Below, one piece after another: positions 42,021-51,313 of a stretch of 64,000 bases of DNA. Position 1 is the first letter of the stretch, and every line of letters begins with the position of its first letter. Under the pieces are notes generated by a model, which saw only the letters and a list, made by a program, of their open reading frames with translations, did no database searches and was not told where the DNA came from. The position numbers were made by a program, and so were the translations under genes. The stretch is from Micromonospora sp. DSM 45708. Its GTDB lineage: Bacteria > Actinomycetota > Actinomycetes > Mycobacteriales > Micromonosporaceae. The stretch lies in the NCBI RefSeq assembly GCF_039566955.1, contig NZ_CP154796.1, positions 4,464,001 to 4,528,000 on the forward strand, read 5' to 3'.

Positions 42021-42061
42021 GGTGTACGCCGTACACCGACCATAGGTGTACGGCGTACACC
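42021..42061. promoter_or_regulatory. Twin TetR operators
   Basis: GGTGTACG-C-CGTACACC (42021-42037) and GGTGTACG-G-CGTACACC (42045-42061) are perfect 17-bp dyads, centres 24 bp apart. They fill the space between a TTGACA -35 (42015) and the RBS AAGGAGG (42062), so binding would block the oxidoreductase promoter. Confidence 0.85.
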
Positions 42062-42072
42062 AAGGAGGCATG

Positions 42073-43056
42073 ATGAAGGCGATCGTCCAGGACCGGTACG
42101 GCCCGCCGGAGACGCTCACCCTGGCGGAGGTTCCGGTGCCGCAGCCCGCCGCCGACCAGGTGCGCGTGCGGGTCGAGGCCGCCGCGCTCAACGCGTACGA
42201 CTGGCACGCCATGCGGGGCGATCCGTGGCTGGCCCGACTGGCGATGGGGCGCACCCGCCCCCGGGCGCGCATCCGGGGCCGCGACTTCGCCGGCCGGGTC
42301 GAGGCCGTCGGCGCCGACGTCCGGCGGGTGCGCGTGGGCGACCCGGTCTACGGCGACCTCGGCGACGCCAACGGCGCGTTCGCGGAGTACGTGTGCGTAC
42401 CCGAGGCGTTGGTCGCGGCGGCGCCGGCGAACCTGACGCCGCAGCAGGCGGCGGCCCTGCCGCTGGCCGGCACCACCGCGCTCCTGGGACTGCGCGAGGC
42501 CGGGCGGGTCCGACCCGGTCACCGCGTCCTCGTCAACGGCGCCTCCGGCGGCGTCGGCACCCTGGCCGTCCAACTCGCGAAGGCGTTCGGCGCGACAGTC
42601 ACCGCGGTTTGCAGCACCCGCAACGTCGACCTGGTACGCACACTCGGCGCCGATCACGTGATCGACTACACCCGCGACGACTTCACCCGCGACCCGCGCC
42701 GCCACGACGTCGTGTTCGACCTGGTGGGCAACCGCTCGCTCACCGCGCTGCGGCGCGCGCTGACCCCGTCCGGGACGCTGGTGCTCTCCGGCGGCGGCGT
42801 CTACCGCGGTGGCCACCTCGTCGGCCCGGTCTGGCTGATCGCACGCGGCCGGCTGGTCGCGCCCCTCGTCCGGCACCGCGTCGTCGTCCTCACCACGACG
42901 CCCGGCCGGCGACACCTCGACGCGCTGCGCGCCCACGCCGAAGCCGGCCACCTCACCCCGGTCGTCGACCGCACCTATCCGCTCGCGGAGGTGCCCGCCG
43001 CCATCCGGTACCTCGAAGGTGAACACGCCCGGGCAAAGGTCGTCATCACCGTCTGA
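42073..43056 (+). CDS. MDR-family NAD(P)-dependent oxidoreductase (quinone-oxidoreductase-like)
   Basis: 327 residues from ATG 42073 (the adjacent ATG 42070 is too close to AAGGAGG). Medium-chain dehydrogenase/reductase fold: N-terminal GroES-like domain (GRDFAGRVEAVGADVRRVRVGD), LPLAGTTALLGLREAG, nucleotide site VNGASGGVGTLAVQLAK, and a C-terminal catalytic half ending EHARAKVVITV. The zinc-binding cysteines of alcohol dehydrogenases are missing, consistent with the zinc-free QOR branch. It is controlled by the divergent TetR regulator, presumably in response to an electrophile or quinone (inference). Confidence 0.92.
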   Translation: MKAIVQDRYGPPETLTLAEVPVPQPAADQVRVRVEAAALNAYDWHAMRGDPWLARLAMGRTRPRARIRGRDFAGRVEAVGADVRRVRVGDPVYGDLGDANGAFAEYVCVPEALVAAAPANLTPQQAAALPLAGTTALLGLREAGRVRPGHRVLVNGASGGVGTLAVQLAKAFGATVTAVCSTRNVDLVRTLGADHVIDYTRDDFTRDPRRHDVVFDLVGNRSLTALRRALTPSGTLVLSGGGVYRGGHLVGPVWLIARGRLVAPLVRHRVVVLTTTPGRRHLDALRAHAEAGHLTPVVDRTYPLAEVPAAIRYLEGEHARAKVVITV

Positions 43057-43139
43057 CCCGCCGGACGGGGACGATCGGGACGTCCGGTGTGGACGATCCG
43101 CCGCGCAAGCGTCAATACGCTCCGGTCGGGTCGGCGCCA

Positions 43140-43180
43140 CCGGTCCGGGGGCGCACCACTGCGGTGCGCCCCCGGACCGG
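43140..43180. terminator. Bidirectional hairpin terminator
   Basis: An 18-bp perfect stem (43140-43157 with 43163-43180) and 5-nt loop lie between the convergent oxidoreductase and the 1040-residue secreted protein gene. Confidence 0.85.
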
Positions 43181-43187
43181 CTCCGGG

Positions 43188-46100
43188 TCAGCCCGCGTGC
43201 ACGCTGACGTTCGTCGCCCTCAGCAGGCCCACGACCGTCTTCACCGTCGCCAGGCCCTCCTGGTGGCTACCGGCCCTGATCCGAGCGGACCAGTAGCCGT
43301 ACCGCTCGGCCAGGCTGGCGACGCCCACCGTTCCGGCCTGGACGACGCAGGAGCCCAGCGGGTCGTCGGGCGCCTCGGCGGCCGGGGCGGCGGCGCAGCC
43401 GGTCGTGAACCGTTCCTGCCCCCGCATCGGGTCGAGCCCGGAGACGTCGCCCTGACAGGGGTCCCAGTCGAGCGTCTGGGTGCAGGTGGCGTAGTTCGCC
43501 AACGCCCGCTGGTAGGCGTTGAACAGGTGCAGCGAACCGGTGTTGTAGCTGTCCTGGCTGCGCGGCAGGCGGTAGTCCGCCGGCAGTGACCGGTCACCGA
43601 AGAGCTGACCGTGCAGCACGTCGTCCCGCTCCAACGCCGAGGACCAGCCCAGCTCGGAGAAGATCTGCAGCATCCGTACCGTGTCGGAGACCTTCTTCCC
43701 GGCGTCCCACAGCTGCTGGGAGACCGACCAGGTGCCGGCCGGCGGCCGGTCGACGCCGGTGCCGAGCGCCGCCACCCGGTAGAAGTACCGCTGCTTGCCG
43801 GTGAGCATGGCCCGCACCTTGGTCCGCGCCAGCGCCACCGCGGCGGCGTTGTCCACCACGGTTCCGCTGCTGTCCAGCGCGGGCCGGTACGTCGAATCCC
43901 ACTTCTGGTTGATGTAGTAGTCGGGCTCCCGGCAGTAACCGGTCGGCGGGTTCGACCGCTGGTCCCACAGGCAGACGTCGATCAGGTGCGTCTGCCAGGT
44001 CACCGTCCGCACGTCCTGCCAGTCACCGCCCAGCCACTTGGCCTGCTGCCGCACCACCAGTCGCAGGTCGGCGTTGGTCCGCTGGGTGCGCGGGCCCTCG
44101 ATCACCTCCACGTTGACGAAGTCCGCGTCCAGGCAGGAGCGCAGCTCCGGCCGGTGCGCGGGCGCCATCGCGTAGTTCGCGAGGTGGTAGACGTTCGGCA
44201 GCGCCGACCGGTTGACCCGGCTCGGCGTGGTGACGCCCCCGGCCGGCCCGCAGGACGCCATCCTCGCCACGTCGGCGATCCGGCCCGCCGCCGGGACGTC
44301 CTGGTCGACGCTGCCCCACATGTCGTAGTCCCGGTCGGTCTCCACCCAGCGCACCGCGCGGCCCACCTCGTCGAGGGCCGCCTTCCACTGGCTCGTGGCC
44401 GTCCGGTAGTCGGCCATCAGCCGCTGGAACAGCGCGTTGGTGCCGCCGTCCGCGGCCGGGGCGCTGAACTGCCGGACCCGACGGTTCACCGCTTCGCCGG
44501 CGGCGATCGTGCTCTGCGTCTCGGCCGCGCCGACCTGGGCGGCGTACTGCGGGTTCTGCAGTTGCAGGATCAGGTTCGCCCGGGCGCCCAGCAGCCACGC
44601 CGACGGGTTCGCCACGCCACCGGCCGGCTGGTCGCCGGGGGCGGGGGTCAGCGCGACACCCCGGGCGCCCGCCCACTGGGCCAGGTAGTCGATCGCGCCG
44701 GACGGCAGGTGGAGACCCACGGTCGCCACCGGGTCCGCCAGCGAGGTGCCGGTCGGCACGACGTGGGGGGCCTGCCGCGCCGCGTCGGCGGCGAACGTCC
44801 GCGTCGGTGAGTCACCCTGGTCGAAGTACGTCGCGAAGGAGTCGATCGCCGAGCCGGTGCGCGCCTCGCGGTGCACGTACCGGTCGATGCTGGTCCGCAA
44901 CGGCTGCTGGGCGATCTGCTCGAACGCCGCCTGGCTGGCCAGCGCGAGCCCGTCGACCCGCTGGTCGAGCACGATGAGCTGCCCGGCGATGACGGTCAAC
45001 TGGGCGCGCACCTCGGCGAGGTCCCGGGCGAGCGCGGTCAGTTGGGCACTCAGCCCGTCGTACATCGCGCCGAGCATCTTCTCGACCCGGTCGAACCGCC
45101 GGTCCATGCCCGCCGCGAGCCGGTTGATCTGGTCGCGCAGCGCGGCGATCTGCGCACCGGTGGCGTCGTCGGCGCCGCCGCCGGAGGTGAACAGCGGAAG
45201 CAGGATCATCGCGGCCCCCACCAGGCCGCCGACGAGCGTGAACGTCGACATCGCCAGCGCCGCGGTGGTGATCCCGGCCGCCGAGATGGCCGCGGTGTAG
45301 GTGGTGATGGCCGAGATGGCGCCCACCACGGCCTTGGCGATGGTCTCGATCTGCCGGCCGAACTGCTTGTCCACCATGCCGGCGAGCTTGCCGAGCACGG
45401 TGACGGCCTGACCGAGCTTCTCGTTGAGCTTGCGGTCGGCCTCCGCCTTGACCTTTGCCGCTGCCTCGTCGGCGCTCGTCGGCCTGTCCGGCCCACCGAC
45501 CGGGAACCGGTCGGACTGCGCCACCGCGTCGGTCACCGCCGCCGCCGACCGCGCCCGCAGCGCGGCGAGCGCGGCGTCGAGCTGTGTCTGGATCTCCGTC
45601 CGGTAGGCGTCCTTGTCGTACCGCTTCGCGGTGATCGCCGGAAGGTCGAGGTGGCCGTTCAGGTCGGGCAGTTGCGCCAGCTCGTCCGCCGGGGTGTCCA
45701 GGCGTACGCCGAGCCGGGCGCCGACCGCGCTGTTCCAGACCTCGGCGAGGACGGCGTCGGTGGCGGCCCGGGTGTGCAGCCCGGCCCAGACCTGGCCGAT
45801 CGCGCCCCGCGACAGCATCTCCCACATGTGGTCCTGCGTGCCGCTGCGGATCTGCTCGATCGGCGGCACGATCCCGCCGAGTTCCTCGCCGGTCGTGCTG
45901 CGCAGCAGCCCCCGGACCGTCGGGCCGCCGAGCCGCGCCTCGCCGCTTCCGGCGAGCTTCTCCACGGCCGCGCCGAGCAGGTGGAGCTTGCCGGGTGACT
46001 CGTCGGACGCGCTGACGGCCTGCCCGACGAGCGCGGTGACGGTGGTCAGGTGCGCGCCGACGGCGGCGGCGTCCGCGGTCGGATGGGCGGCACGCCAGTC

Positions 46101-46310
46101 GCTGAGTTCGGCGGCGAGCACGGCGTCGGTCAGGCCCGGGGTGCCGCCCTCGCGGACCTGGACGACCGCCGCGAACAGGGCGTGGTGCACGGCCTGCTCG
46201 TCGTACGTGACCGGGTCGGCGGCGACCGCCGGCCCGGCCAGCCCGACGACCAGGCCGACACCGGTCACCGCGGCGAGCCACCGGCGTGGGTGGCCCTTCT
46301 TGGTTCTCAT
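43188..46310 (-). CDS. Large secreted protein of unknown function with hydrophobic stretch and coiled coil
   Basis: 1040 residues; GAGAAGGGA precedes the ATG. The Sec signal peptide is about 1-30 (AVAADP). Residues 35-320 are mostly helical and charged; 325-374 form a long Ala/Ile/Thr/Gly-rich hydrophobic stretch able to cross a membrane once or twice as a hairpin. Residues 385-458 have heptad character (IAALRDQINRLAAGMDRRFD ... RAQLTVIAGQLIVLDQRVDG). The C-terminal 500 residues are mixed, with about ten cysteines. I recognise no family. The helical bundle, hydrophobic hairpin and coiled coil resemble the layout of alpha-helical pore-forming proteins, but that is analogy only. The gene stands alone, ends at a hairpin, and diverges from a SARP-type regulator. 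Confidence 0.75.
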   Translation of the reverse strand: MRTKKGHPRRWLAAVTGVGLVVGLAGPAVAADPVTYDEQAVHHALFAAVVQVREGGTPGLTDAVLAAELSDWRAAHPTADAAAVGAHLTTVTALVGQAVSASDESPGKLHLLGAAVEKLAGSGEARLGGPTVRGLLRSTTGEELGGIVPPIEQIRSGTQDHMWEMLSRGAIGQVWAGLHTRAATDAVLAEVWNSAVGARLGVRLDTPADELAQLPDLNGHLDLPAITAKRYDKDAYRTEIQTQLDAALAALRARSAAAVTDAVAQSDRFPVGGPDRPTSADEAAAKVKAEADRKLNEKLGQAVTVLGKLAGMVDKQFGRQIETIAKAVVGAISAITTYTAAISAAGITTAALAMSTFTLVGGLVGAAMILLPLFTSGGGADDATGAQIAALRDQINRLAAGMDRRFDRVEKMLGAMYDGLSAQLTALARDLAEVRAQLTVIAGQLIVLDQRVDGLALASQAAFEQIAQQPLRTSIDRYVHREARTGSAIDSFATYFDQGDSPTRTFAADAARQAPHVVPTGTSLADPVATVGLHLPSGAIDYLAQWAGARGVALTPAPGDQPAGGVANPSAWLLGARANLILQLQNPQYAAQVGAAETQSTIAAGEAVNRRVRQFSAPAADGGTNALFQRLMADYRTATSQWKAALDEVGRAVRWVETDRDYDMWGSVDQDVPAAGRIADVARMASCGPAGGVTTPSRVNRSALPNVYHLANYAMAPAHRPELRSCLDADFVNVEVIEGPRTQRTNADLRLVVRQQAKWLGGDWQDVRTVTWQTHLIDVCLWDQRSNPPTGYCREPDYYINQKWDSTYRPALDSSGTVVDNAAAVALARTKVRAMLTGKQRYFYRVAALGTGVDRPPAGTWSVSQQLWDAGKKVSDTVRMLQIFSELGWSSALERDDVLHGQLFGDRSLPADYRLPRSQDSYNTGSLHLFNAYQRALANYATCTQTLDWDPCQGDVSGLDPMRGQERFTTGCAAAPAAEAPDDPLGSCVVQAGTVGVASLAERYGYWSARIRAGSHQEGLATVKTVVGLLRATNVSVHAG

Positions 46311-46455
46311 GGATGTCCCTTCTCCGACGCCCCGCGGTCGCGGGGCGAGATGCGGCCACCATGGAGCCGGACCGGAGTTGGCGGGTGCTTAACGCGCGCT
46401 TGGCGCGCTGGCCGGGACTGTCGGATGGATGATCTCCACGGTGGATCCGTCCGGT

Positions 46456-46461
46456 TAGGGT
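46456..46461 (+). promoter_or_regulatory. -10 box for leaderless SARP/AfsR-like gene
   Basis: TAGGGT lies 6 nt before GTG 46468. Confidence 0.5.
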
Positions 46462-46467
46462 CACGAC

Positions 46468-49400
46468 GTGACGACGATCGGCGTGCTCGGCCCGGTGCGG
46501 GCCACCCACGGCGGCGCCGCGATCGACCTCGGCGCGCCCCGGCAGCGCGCGGTGCTGGCCCGGCTCGTCGCCGGCGGCGGTCACGCGGTGTCGGTCGACC
46601 GGCTCGTGGACGATCTCTGGTCCTCGGACCCGCCACCGCGGGCCCAGGCGGCGCTTCAGGTGTACGTGTCGAACCTGCGCCGGGCGTTGGAACCGGACCG
46701 CCCGTCCCGCGCCCCGGCCCGGATCCTGGTCACCGTCGCCCCCGGCTACGCCCTGAGGCTGCCGGCGACCGACGTGGACGCCTGGCGTTTCGAGGCGCAG
46801 CTCCGGGCGGCGACCCCGGACGCCGGCGGCCGGCCCGCCACCGCGGTCGCCAGCCTGGAGGCGGCGCTTGCCTGCTGGGACGGGGGCACGCCGTACGCCG
46901 AGTTCGCCGGCGAGCCGTGGGCGGACCGGGAGCGCGAGCGGCTGGTCCGGCTGCGGCTGAACGCCGTCGAGCAGCGGGCGAAGCTGCTGCTCGACCTGGA
47001 CCGCCCGAGCGAGGTGGTGCTCGACCTCGACCCGCACGTGCGGGAGCACCCGCTGCGGGAACGGGCCGCCATGCTGCTCGCGGTCGCGCTGTACCGCCTC
47101 GGGCGGCAGGCGGACGCGCTCGACGTGCTGCGCGCGGTCCGCGCCGTGCTGGCCGAGCAGTTGGGCATCGACCCCAGCCGCGAGCTGCGGGACCTGGAGA
47201 CGGACCTGCTGCGGCAGAGTCCCCGCCTGGAGGCGCCCGCCGCCGTCGTCACCCGGCCGGCGGCCGTCGCCGGGCCGACGGCGACGTCCGGTCCCGCCCC
47301 GACCGCCGGAGCGCACCCGGACCGGCCGCTGGGCCGGGCGGCCGAGCTGGCCCGGCTGCGCGCCGCGGCGGTCCGCGCCGCCCGGACCGGTCTCGGGATC
47401 TGCTGGGTGGGCGCCGAGGCGGGCGCGGGGAAGTCGACGCTGGCACACCATCTCGCCGACTCGCTCGCCGTGGACGGCTGGCGCCCGCTGGCCGGCACCT
47501 GCCCGCAGGTGGAGGGCGCGCCTCCGGCCTGGGCCTGGCACGAGGTGGTCACCGCCGCCCGCCGGCATCTCCCGCTCGACGAGGCGGAGGCCCACGGCCT
47601 GCGCCTGCTGCTGGAGACCGGCACGTCGGCGGGCACCCGTGGCGAGTTCGACGAGTTCCACCTCCGGCAGGCACTGGCCGCCTACCTGACCCGGTTGGCC
47701 GGGCACGGCCCCCTGCTCCTGCTGGTCGAGGACGTCCACCGCGCCGACGGCGAGACGCTGCGCATCCTTCGCCATCTCGCCGCCGCGCTCGCCGGGGCGC
47801 CGGTCCTCGTCGTGGCGACGTACCGGCCGGACGAGGTGACCGACGATCTCACCGTGGCGCGGGCCGCGCTGGCCGGCGTGCCGGCGGTCGACTGCGAGCT
47901 GGGCGGCCTCGACGCGGACGCCGTCGGCGAACTGCTGCGCCGCTACGGCGTGGACAGCACCGACACCGAGCTGCTGGGTACGGTCCGGGACCGCGCGGCG
48001 GGCAATCCGCTGTTCACCATCGAGCTGGCGAAGCTGATCGCGGCCGAAGGGCCGGCGGCGGCGCTGGACGGCGTTCCCGCCGGCCTGGGTCACGTGCTGG
48101 CACGCCGGCTGGCCCGGTTGCCGGCCGGCGCGCGGACGGTGCTGCGGCAGGCCGCGGTCCTCGGCGAGACGGCGGACATCGACACCCTGCTCGCGGTCGA
48201 CGGCGGTCCGGAGGAACAGCTCCTCGACGGGCTGGAGGCCGGCGTGACCGCGGGCCTGCTCGTCGAGCCCGCGCCGGGCCGGGTGCGGTTCGCGCACGCC
48301 CTGATGCGGGACGCGCTCTACCACAGCGTCCCGCTGCTGCGACGCACCCGCCTCCACAGCCGCGTCCTCGACGTGCTGCGGGAACGGCGGGTCGACGACG
48401 TGGCCGCGATGGGGCGGCACGCGCTCGCGGCCCTCACCCCGTCCACCGCCGCCGACGCGATCGGCCACCTCGCCGCCGCGGCCCGCCGCGCCGGCGACCT
48501 GGGCGCCCCGCGGGAGGCCGCCACGCTCTGGGCCGGCGCGTTGCGCGCCGTCGAGCTGGCGCCGGCGACCACGGTCCGGACCCGGCTCGACCTGCACCGC
48601 AGCCTGGCCACCGCCAGCGCGCTCGCCGGCGACGTGCTCACCGCCCGCGCCGCCCGCGCCGAGGCGGTGCGGCTGGCCACCGGCACCGGCGATCCGACGG
48701 CCCTCCACGCGGCGCTGACCTGCTTCGACGCCCCGGTCACCTGGACCATCCGGCCGGACCGTCTGGTGGACGAACCGCTGGTCCGGCTGCTGGAGCAGGA
48801 GCTGTCCCGGGTCGGCGACGACCGTCCGGTGCTGCGGTCCCGGCTGCTGAGCGTGCTGGCGTTCGAGATCGAGGGCGCCGACCAGGAGCGCGCCGACGAG
48901 GTCACCCGGGAGGCCCTCGCGCTGGCCCGCCGGCAGGACGACCCGGCCGTGCTCTGCCGGGCGCTCAACGCCCGCTACTTCGTCACCGTCGCTCCCGCGC
49001 ACCGCGCCGAGCTGCCCGAGGTGGGCCGGGAGCTGCTGGCGACGGCCGAGGCCGCCGGCCTCACCGCGTACCGCTGCGAGGCCCACCACATCCTCTACCA
49101 GGCCGCGCTCGCCGAGGCCGACTTCGACCGGGCCCGGCACCACGTCGACCGGGCGGTCGAGCAGGCCACCACCGGGCAGCTCGGCCTGATCCTGGCCGTG
49201 ATGGGCTGGTTCACCGGCCTCTGCGCGCTGTTCCGGGGCGACCTCGACGAGGCGTCGCGCCGCTACGCGGAGATCAGCGACCGGATGGGCCGGGTCGGCG
49301 GCCCGAACGCGGCGGCGATGGGGCTGATGGGCCGGTTCACCGTGCTGACCGTCGCCGGGCGCGGGCACGAGGCGGTCGACGAGATCCGGCAGGTGCACGC

Positions 49401-49797
49401 GCGGGTGCCGGACGACACCCACGACGTGCTGGCCCACGCGCTGCTCTCCGCCGGGGACCACGCCGGGGCGCGGGCCGTCTGGCGTCCGGAGGCCCCGATC
49501 CGTCCGGACTACCTCTGGCTGTACTGGATGACGGTGCGCGGGCAGGTCGCCGCCCGGCTCGGCGACGTGCCGGCCGCACGGCGCTGCTACCGGGAGCTGG
49601 CGCCGTGGGCCGGACGTTTCGCCGGGTTGGAGTGCGGATCGATCTCGCTCGGGCCGGTGGACCAGACGCTCGCCGAGCTCGCCGCCGCGCTCGGCGAGCC
49701 GGTGGTGGCCGCCGCGCACCGGGACGCCGGGCTCCGGCTGGCCCGCGCGGTCGGTGCCGTGCCGTGGTGCGACGAATCGGCGTACGTGCCGGCGTGA
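46468..49797 (+). CDS. SARP/AfsR-type regulator with AAA ATPase and TPR-like region
   Basis: 1109 residues from GTG 46468 (TAGGGT 6 nt upstream). Residues 1-90 are an OmpR-like winged helix (IDLGAPRQRAVLARLVAG, ALQVYVSNLRRALEP). Residues 98-245 form a bacterial transcriptional activation domain (WRFEAQLRAA, LGIDPSRELRDLE). An AAA/NACHT-type ATPase follows, with Walker A GAEAGAGKST (Lys322) and Walker B LLLLVEDVHRAD. The C-terminal 500 residues are helical and TPR-like. This is the architecture of large pathway activators such as AfsR. It is divergent from the 1040-residue secreted-protein gene and may control it; distance makes a link to the NRPS operon speculative. Confidence 0.92.
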   Translation: MTTIGVLGPVRATHGGAAIDLGAPRQRAVLARLVAGGGHAVSVDRLVDDLWSSDPPPRAQAALQVYVSNLRRALEPDRPSRAPARILVTVAPGYALRLPATDVDAWRFEAQLRAATPDAGGRPATAVASLEAALACWDGGTPYAEFAGEPWADRERERLVRLRLNAVEQRAKLLLDLDRPSEVVLDLDPHVREHPLRERAAMLLAVALYRLGRQADALDVLRAVRAVLAEQLGIDPSRELRDLETDLLRQSPRLEAPAAVVTRPAAVAGPTATSGPAPTAGAHPDRPLGRAAELARLRAAAVRAARTGLGICWVGAEAGAGKSTLAHHLADSLAVDGWRPLAGTCPQVEGAPPAWAWHEVVTAARRHLPLDEAEAHGLRLLLETGTSAGTRGEFDEFHLRQALAAYLTRLAGHGPLLLLVEDVHRADGETLRILRHLAAALAGAPVLVVATYRPDEVTDDLTVARAALAGVPAVDCELGGLDADAVGELLRRYGVDSTDTELLGTVRDRAAGNPLFTIELAKLIAAEGPAAALDGVPAGLGHVLARRLARLPAGARTVLRQAAVLGETADIDTLLAVDGGPEEQLLDGLEAGVTAGLLVEPAPGRVRFAHALMRDALYHSVPLLRRTRLHSRVLDVLRERRVDDVAAMGRHALAALTPSTAADAIGHLAAAARRAGDLGAPREAATLWAGALRAVELAPATTVRTRLDLHRSLATASALAGDVLTARAARAEAVRLATGTGDPTALHAALTCFDAPVTWTIRPDRLVDEPLVRLLEQELSRVGDDRPVLRSRLLSVLAFEIEGADQERADEVTREALALARRQDDPAVLCRALNARYFVTVAPAHRAELPEVGRELLATAEAAGLTAYRCEAHHILYQAALAEADFDRARHHVDRAVEQATTGQLGLILAVMGWFTGLCALFRGDLDEASRRYAEISDRMGRVGGPNAAAMGLMGRFTVLTVAGRGHEAVDEIRQVHARVPDDTHDVLAHALLSAGDHAGARAVWRPEAPIRPDYLWLYWMTVRGQVAARLGDVPAARRCYRELAPWAGRFAGLECGSISLGPVDQTLAELAAALGEPVVAAAHRDAGLRLARAVGAVPWCDESAYVPA

Positions 49798-49806
49798 GCC
49801 GGTCAC

Positions 49807-50493
49807 TCACCCGCCGAAGACCCGCGCCTCCCGACGACGGAAGCCCGGTCGCACCGCCGCGAGCGTCAGCCGCAGCACCGGCCCGGCGATCCGCTTCAGT
49901 TCGTCCAGCTCGTCGGGCTCGGCGTACCGCTCGATCCGGGGCAGTTCGAAACGCAGCGCGCCTCCCTTGCGTACGGCCCGCTCCACCGTGTCCCAGTCGG
50001 CGACGCTGACGTACCGGCGGATCACCGGGAAGATCAGCCGTTCCTCCTCCTCGATGTGCTCGTCGAGGGCGTCGCGCAGGTGGGCGAGGCCCGTGGCGAG
50101 ACGCGTCGCGGCGGTCCGTACCCGCTGCTGCGCCGGCTCACCGGGGGCGAACACGGAGACCAGGTCGTCCACGGCCGCGCGTACCTCGTCCAGCACCGGA
50201 TCCAGCGAGGCGTGGTCGTCGCTCAGCTCGCGCAAATCGATCTCGGCGGCGGCCGAGCGCTCCAGCACCGGCCAGAGGACCTCGTCCTCCATCCGATGGT
50301 GGTGGTGGATGCCGGCGCAGAGCAGCAACACGTACGTCCGCAGGGCTCGCGCCCGACGACGGTCGTAGGTGATCTGGCCGGCGGCCACGCGCTCCGACAG
50401 GTCGGCCAGTCGCCGGGTGTCGGCGCGCATCGTGCGGTGGTTGATCCGGAAGCCGACGAGGTTCGGTCCGGTCTCGGAATCGGTCGTGCCCAT
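49807..50493 (-). CDS. Hemerythrin-like (HHE) domain protein
   Basis: 228 residues from ATG 50493 with GGAGGAAA upstream. The four-helix HHE bundle carries likely di-iron ligands: H19, H63-H66 and E69/E71 (GIHHHHRMEDEVLWP), DDHASLDP, and HIEEEERLIFPVI. Probable roles are oxygen or NO sensing or iron handling in the cytoplasm. The C-terminal 60 residues are basic. It converges on the SARP gene with a 9-bp gap. Confidence 0.88.
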   Translation of the reverse strand: MGTTDSETGPNLVGFRINHRTMRADTRRLADLSERVAAGQITYDRRRARALRTYVLLLCAGIHHHHRMEDEVLWPVLERSAAAEIDLRELSDDHASLDPVLDEVRAAVDDLVSVFAPGEPAQQRVRTAATRLATGLAHLRDALDEHIEEEERLIFPVIRRYVSVADWDTVERAVRKGGALRFELPRIERYAEPDELDELKRIAGPVLRLTLAAVRPGFRRREARVFGG

Positions 50494-50710
50494 GGTTTCC
50501 TCCGGCCGCTGCGGTCAGCGGCCCGCTCGGTGGGATCTGACGCACCGAGCCTGGATCGCCGCACCTGGCGCTCACTTGGTGTCGGCTTGGCGGCCGGGCA
50601 CCACCGCGACGGCGCGGGAATTCGCCGCTTTCCCCGCCGCCGGCAGCGCCCGCGTGCGAGCGTGGAGGCCACCCGGACCCGGGTCGGGCAGCCGAGGAGG
50701 GCGTGGCGTC

Positions 50711-51250
50711 GTGAACTACCACCTGTTCCAGATGATCAACTCCGGGGCGGGGAAGGTCGATGTCGTCGACGACGTCCTCGAGTGGGCGGCGGTGTGGTTG
50801 ATCTACGTCCTGGGGGCGTTGGCGGTGGTGCCGGTCATCCGTGGCGGCCGGCCGGCCGCCGCCGCCACGCTGCGCGTGCTCGCCGCGCTCGCGCTCGCGT
50901 TCGCGCTGGGACGGGCGACCGCCGCCCTCAGCACCGAGGTACGGCCGTTCCAGACCCACCAGGTGCACCAGTTGATCCCGCACGCGACCGGACCGTCGCT
51001 GCCCAGCGACCACGCCACCGCCGCGTTCACGCTGGCCCTCGCGGTCGGCGTCTTCCTGTCGCGGCGCTGGGGGGTGGCGCTCACGATCCTCGCGGTGGTC
51101 ATCGGCTTCGCCCGGGTCTGGACCGGCGTGCACTACCCCGGCGACATCGCCGCCGGCGCGCTCGTCGCCGCCGCCGCCGTCGTCGCGGTCGCGGTCACGG
51201 CCCGCCGCTACGAACGCCGGTTCCGGCGGCGGCCCGGCGCGACCGCCTGA
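50711..51250 (+). CDS. PAP2-family phosphatase (BcrC/undecaprenyl-diphosphatase-like)
   Basis: 179 residues from GTG 50711, with GAGGAGG at 50694-50700. An integral membrane protein with about five helices. Acid-phosphatase motifs: RPFQTHQ (motif 1, Lys not retained), PSLPSDHATAAF (motif 2, His) and ARVWTGVHYPGDIAAG (motif 3, His and Asp). The short length and PSDH motif fit BcrC-type undecaprenyl-pyrophosphatases, which recycle the cell-wall lipid carrier and can give bacitracin tolerance. It diverges from the hemerythrin-like gene across about 217 bp. Confidence 0.9.
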   Translation: MNYHLFQMINSGAGKVDVVDDVLEWAAVWLIYVLGALAVVPVIRGGRPAAAATLRVLAALALAFALGRATAALSTEVRPFQTHQVHQLIPHATGPSLPSDHATAAFTLALAVGVFLSRRWGVALTILAVVIGFARVWTGVHYPGDIAAGALVAAAAVVAVAVTARRYERRFRRRPGATA

Positions 51251-51313
51251 CCTCCGAGCCGGGACCGCGGAGCATGATCCGACGCCTCGGTCCGGTGGTG
51301 TTCACTGTCAACC

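Noticed and set aside
44812..49806. 1664-codon minus-strand frame spanning the secreted-protein and SARP genes
   Set aside because: Arg/Gly/Val-rich nonsense that crosses two well-supported genes.
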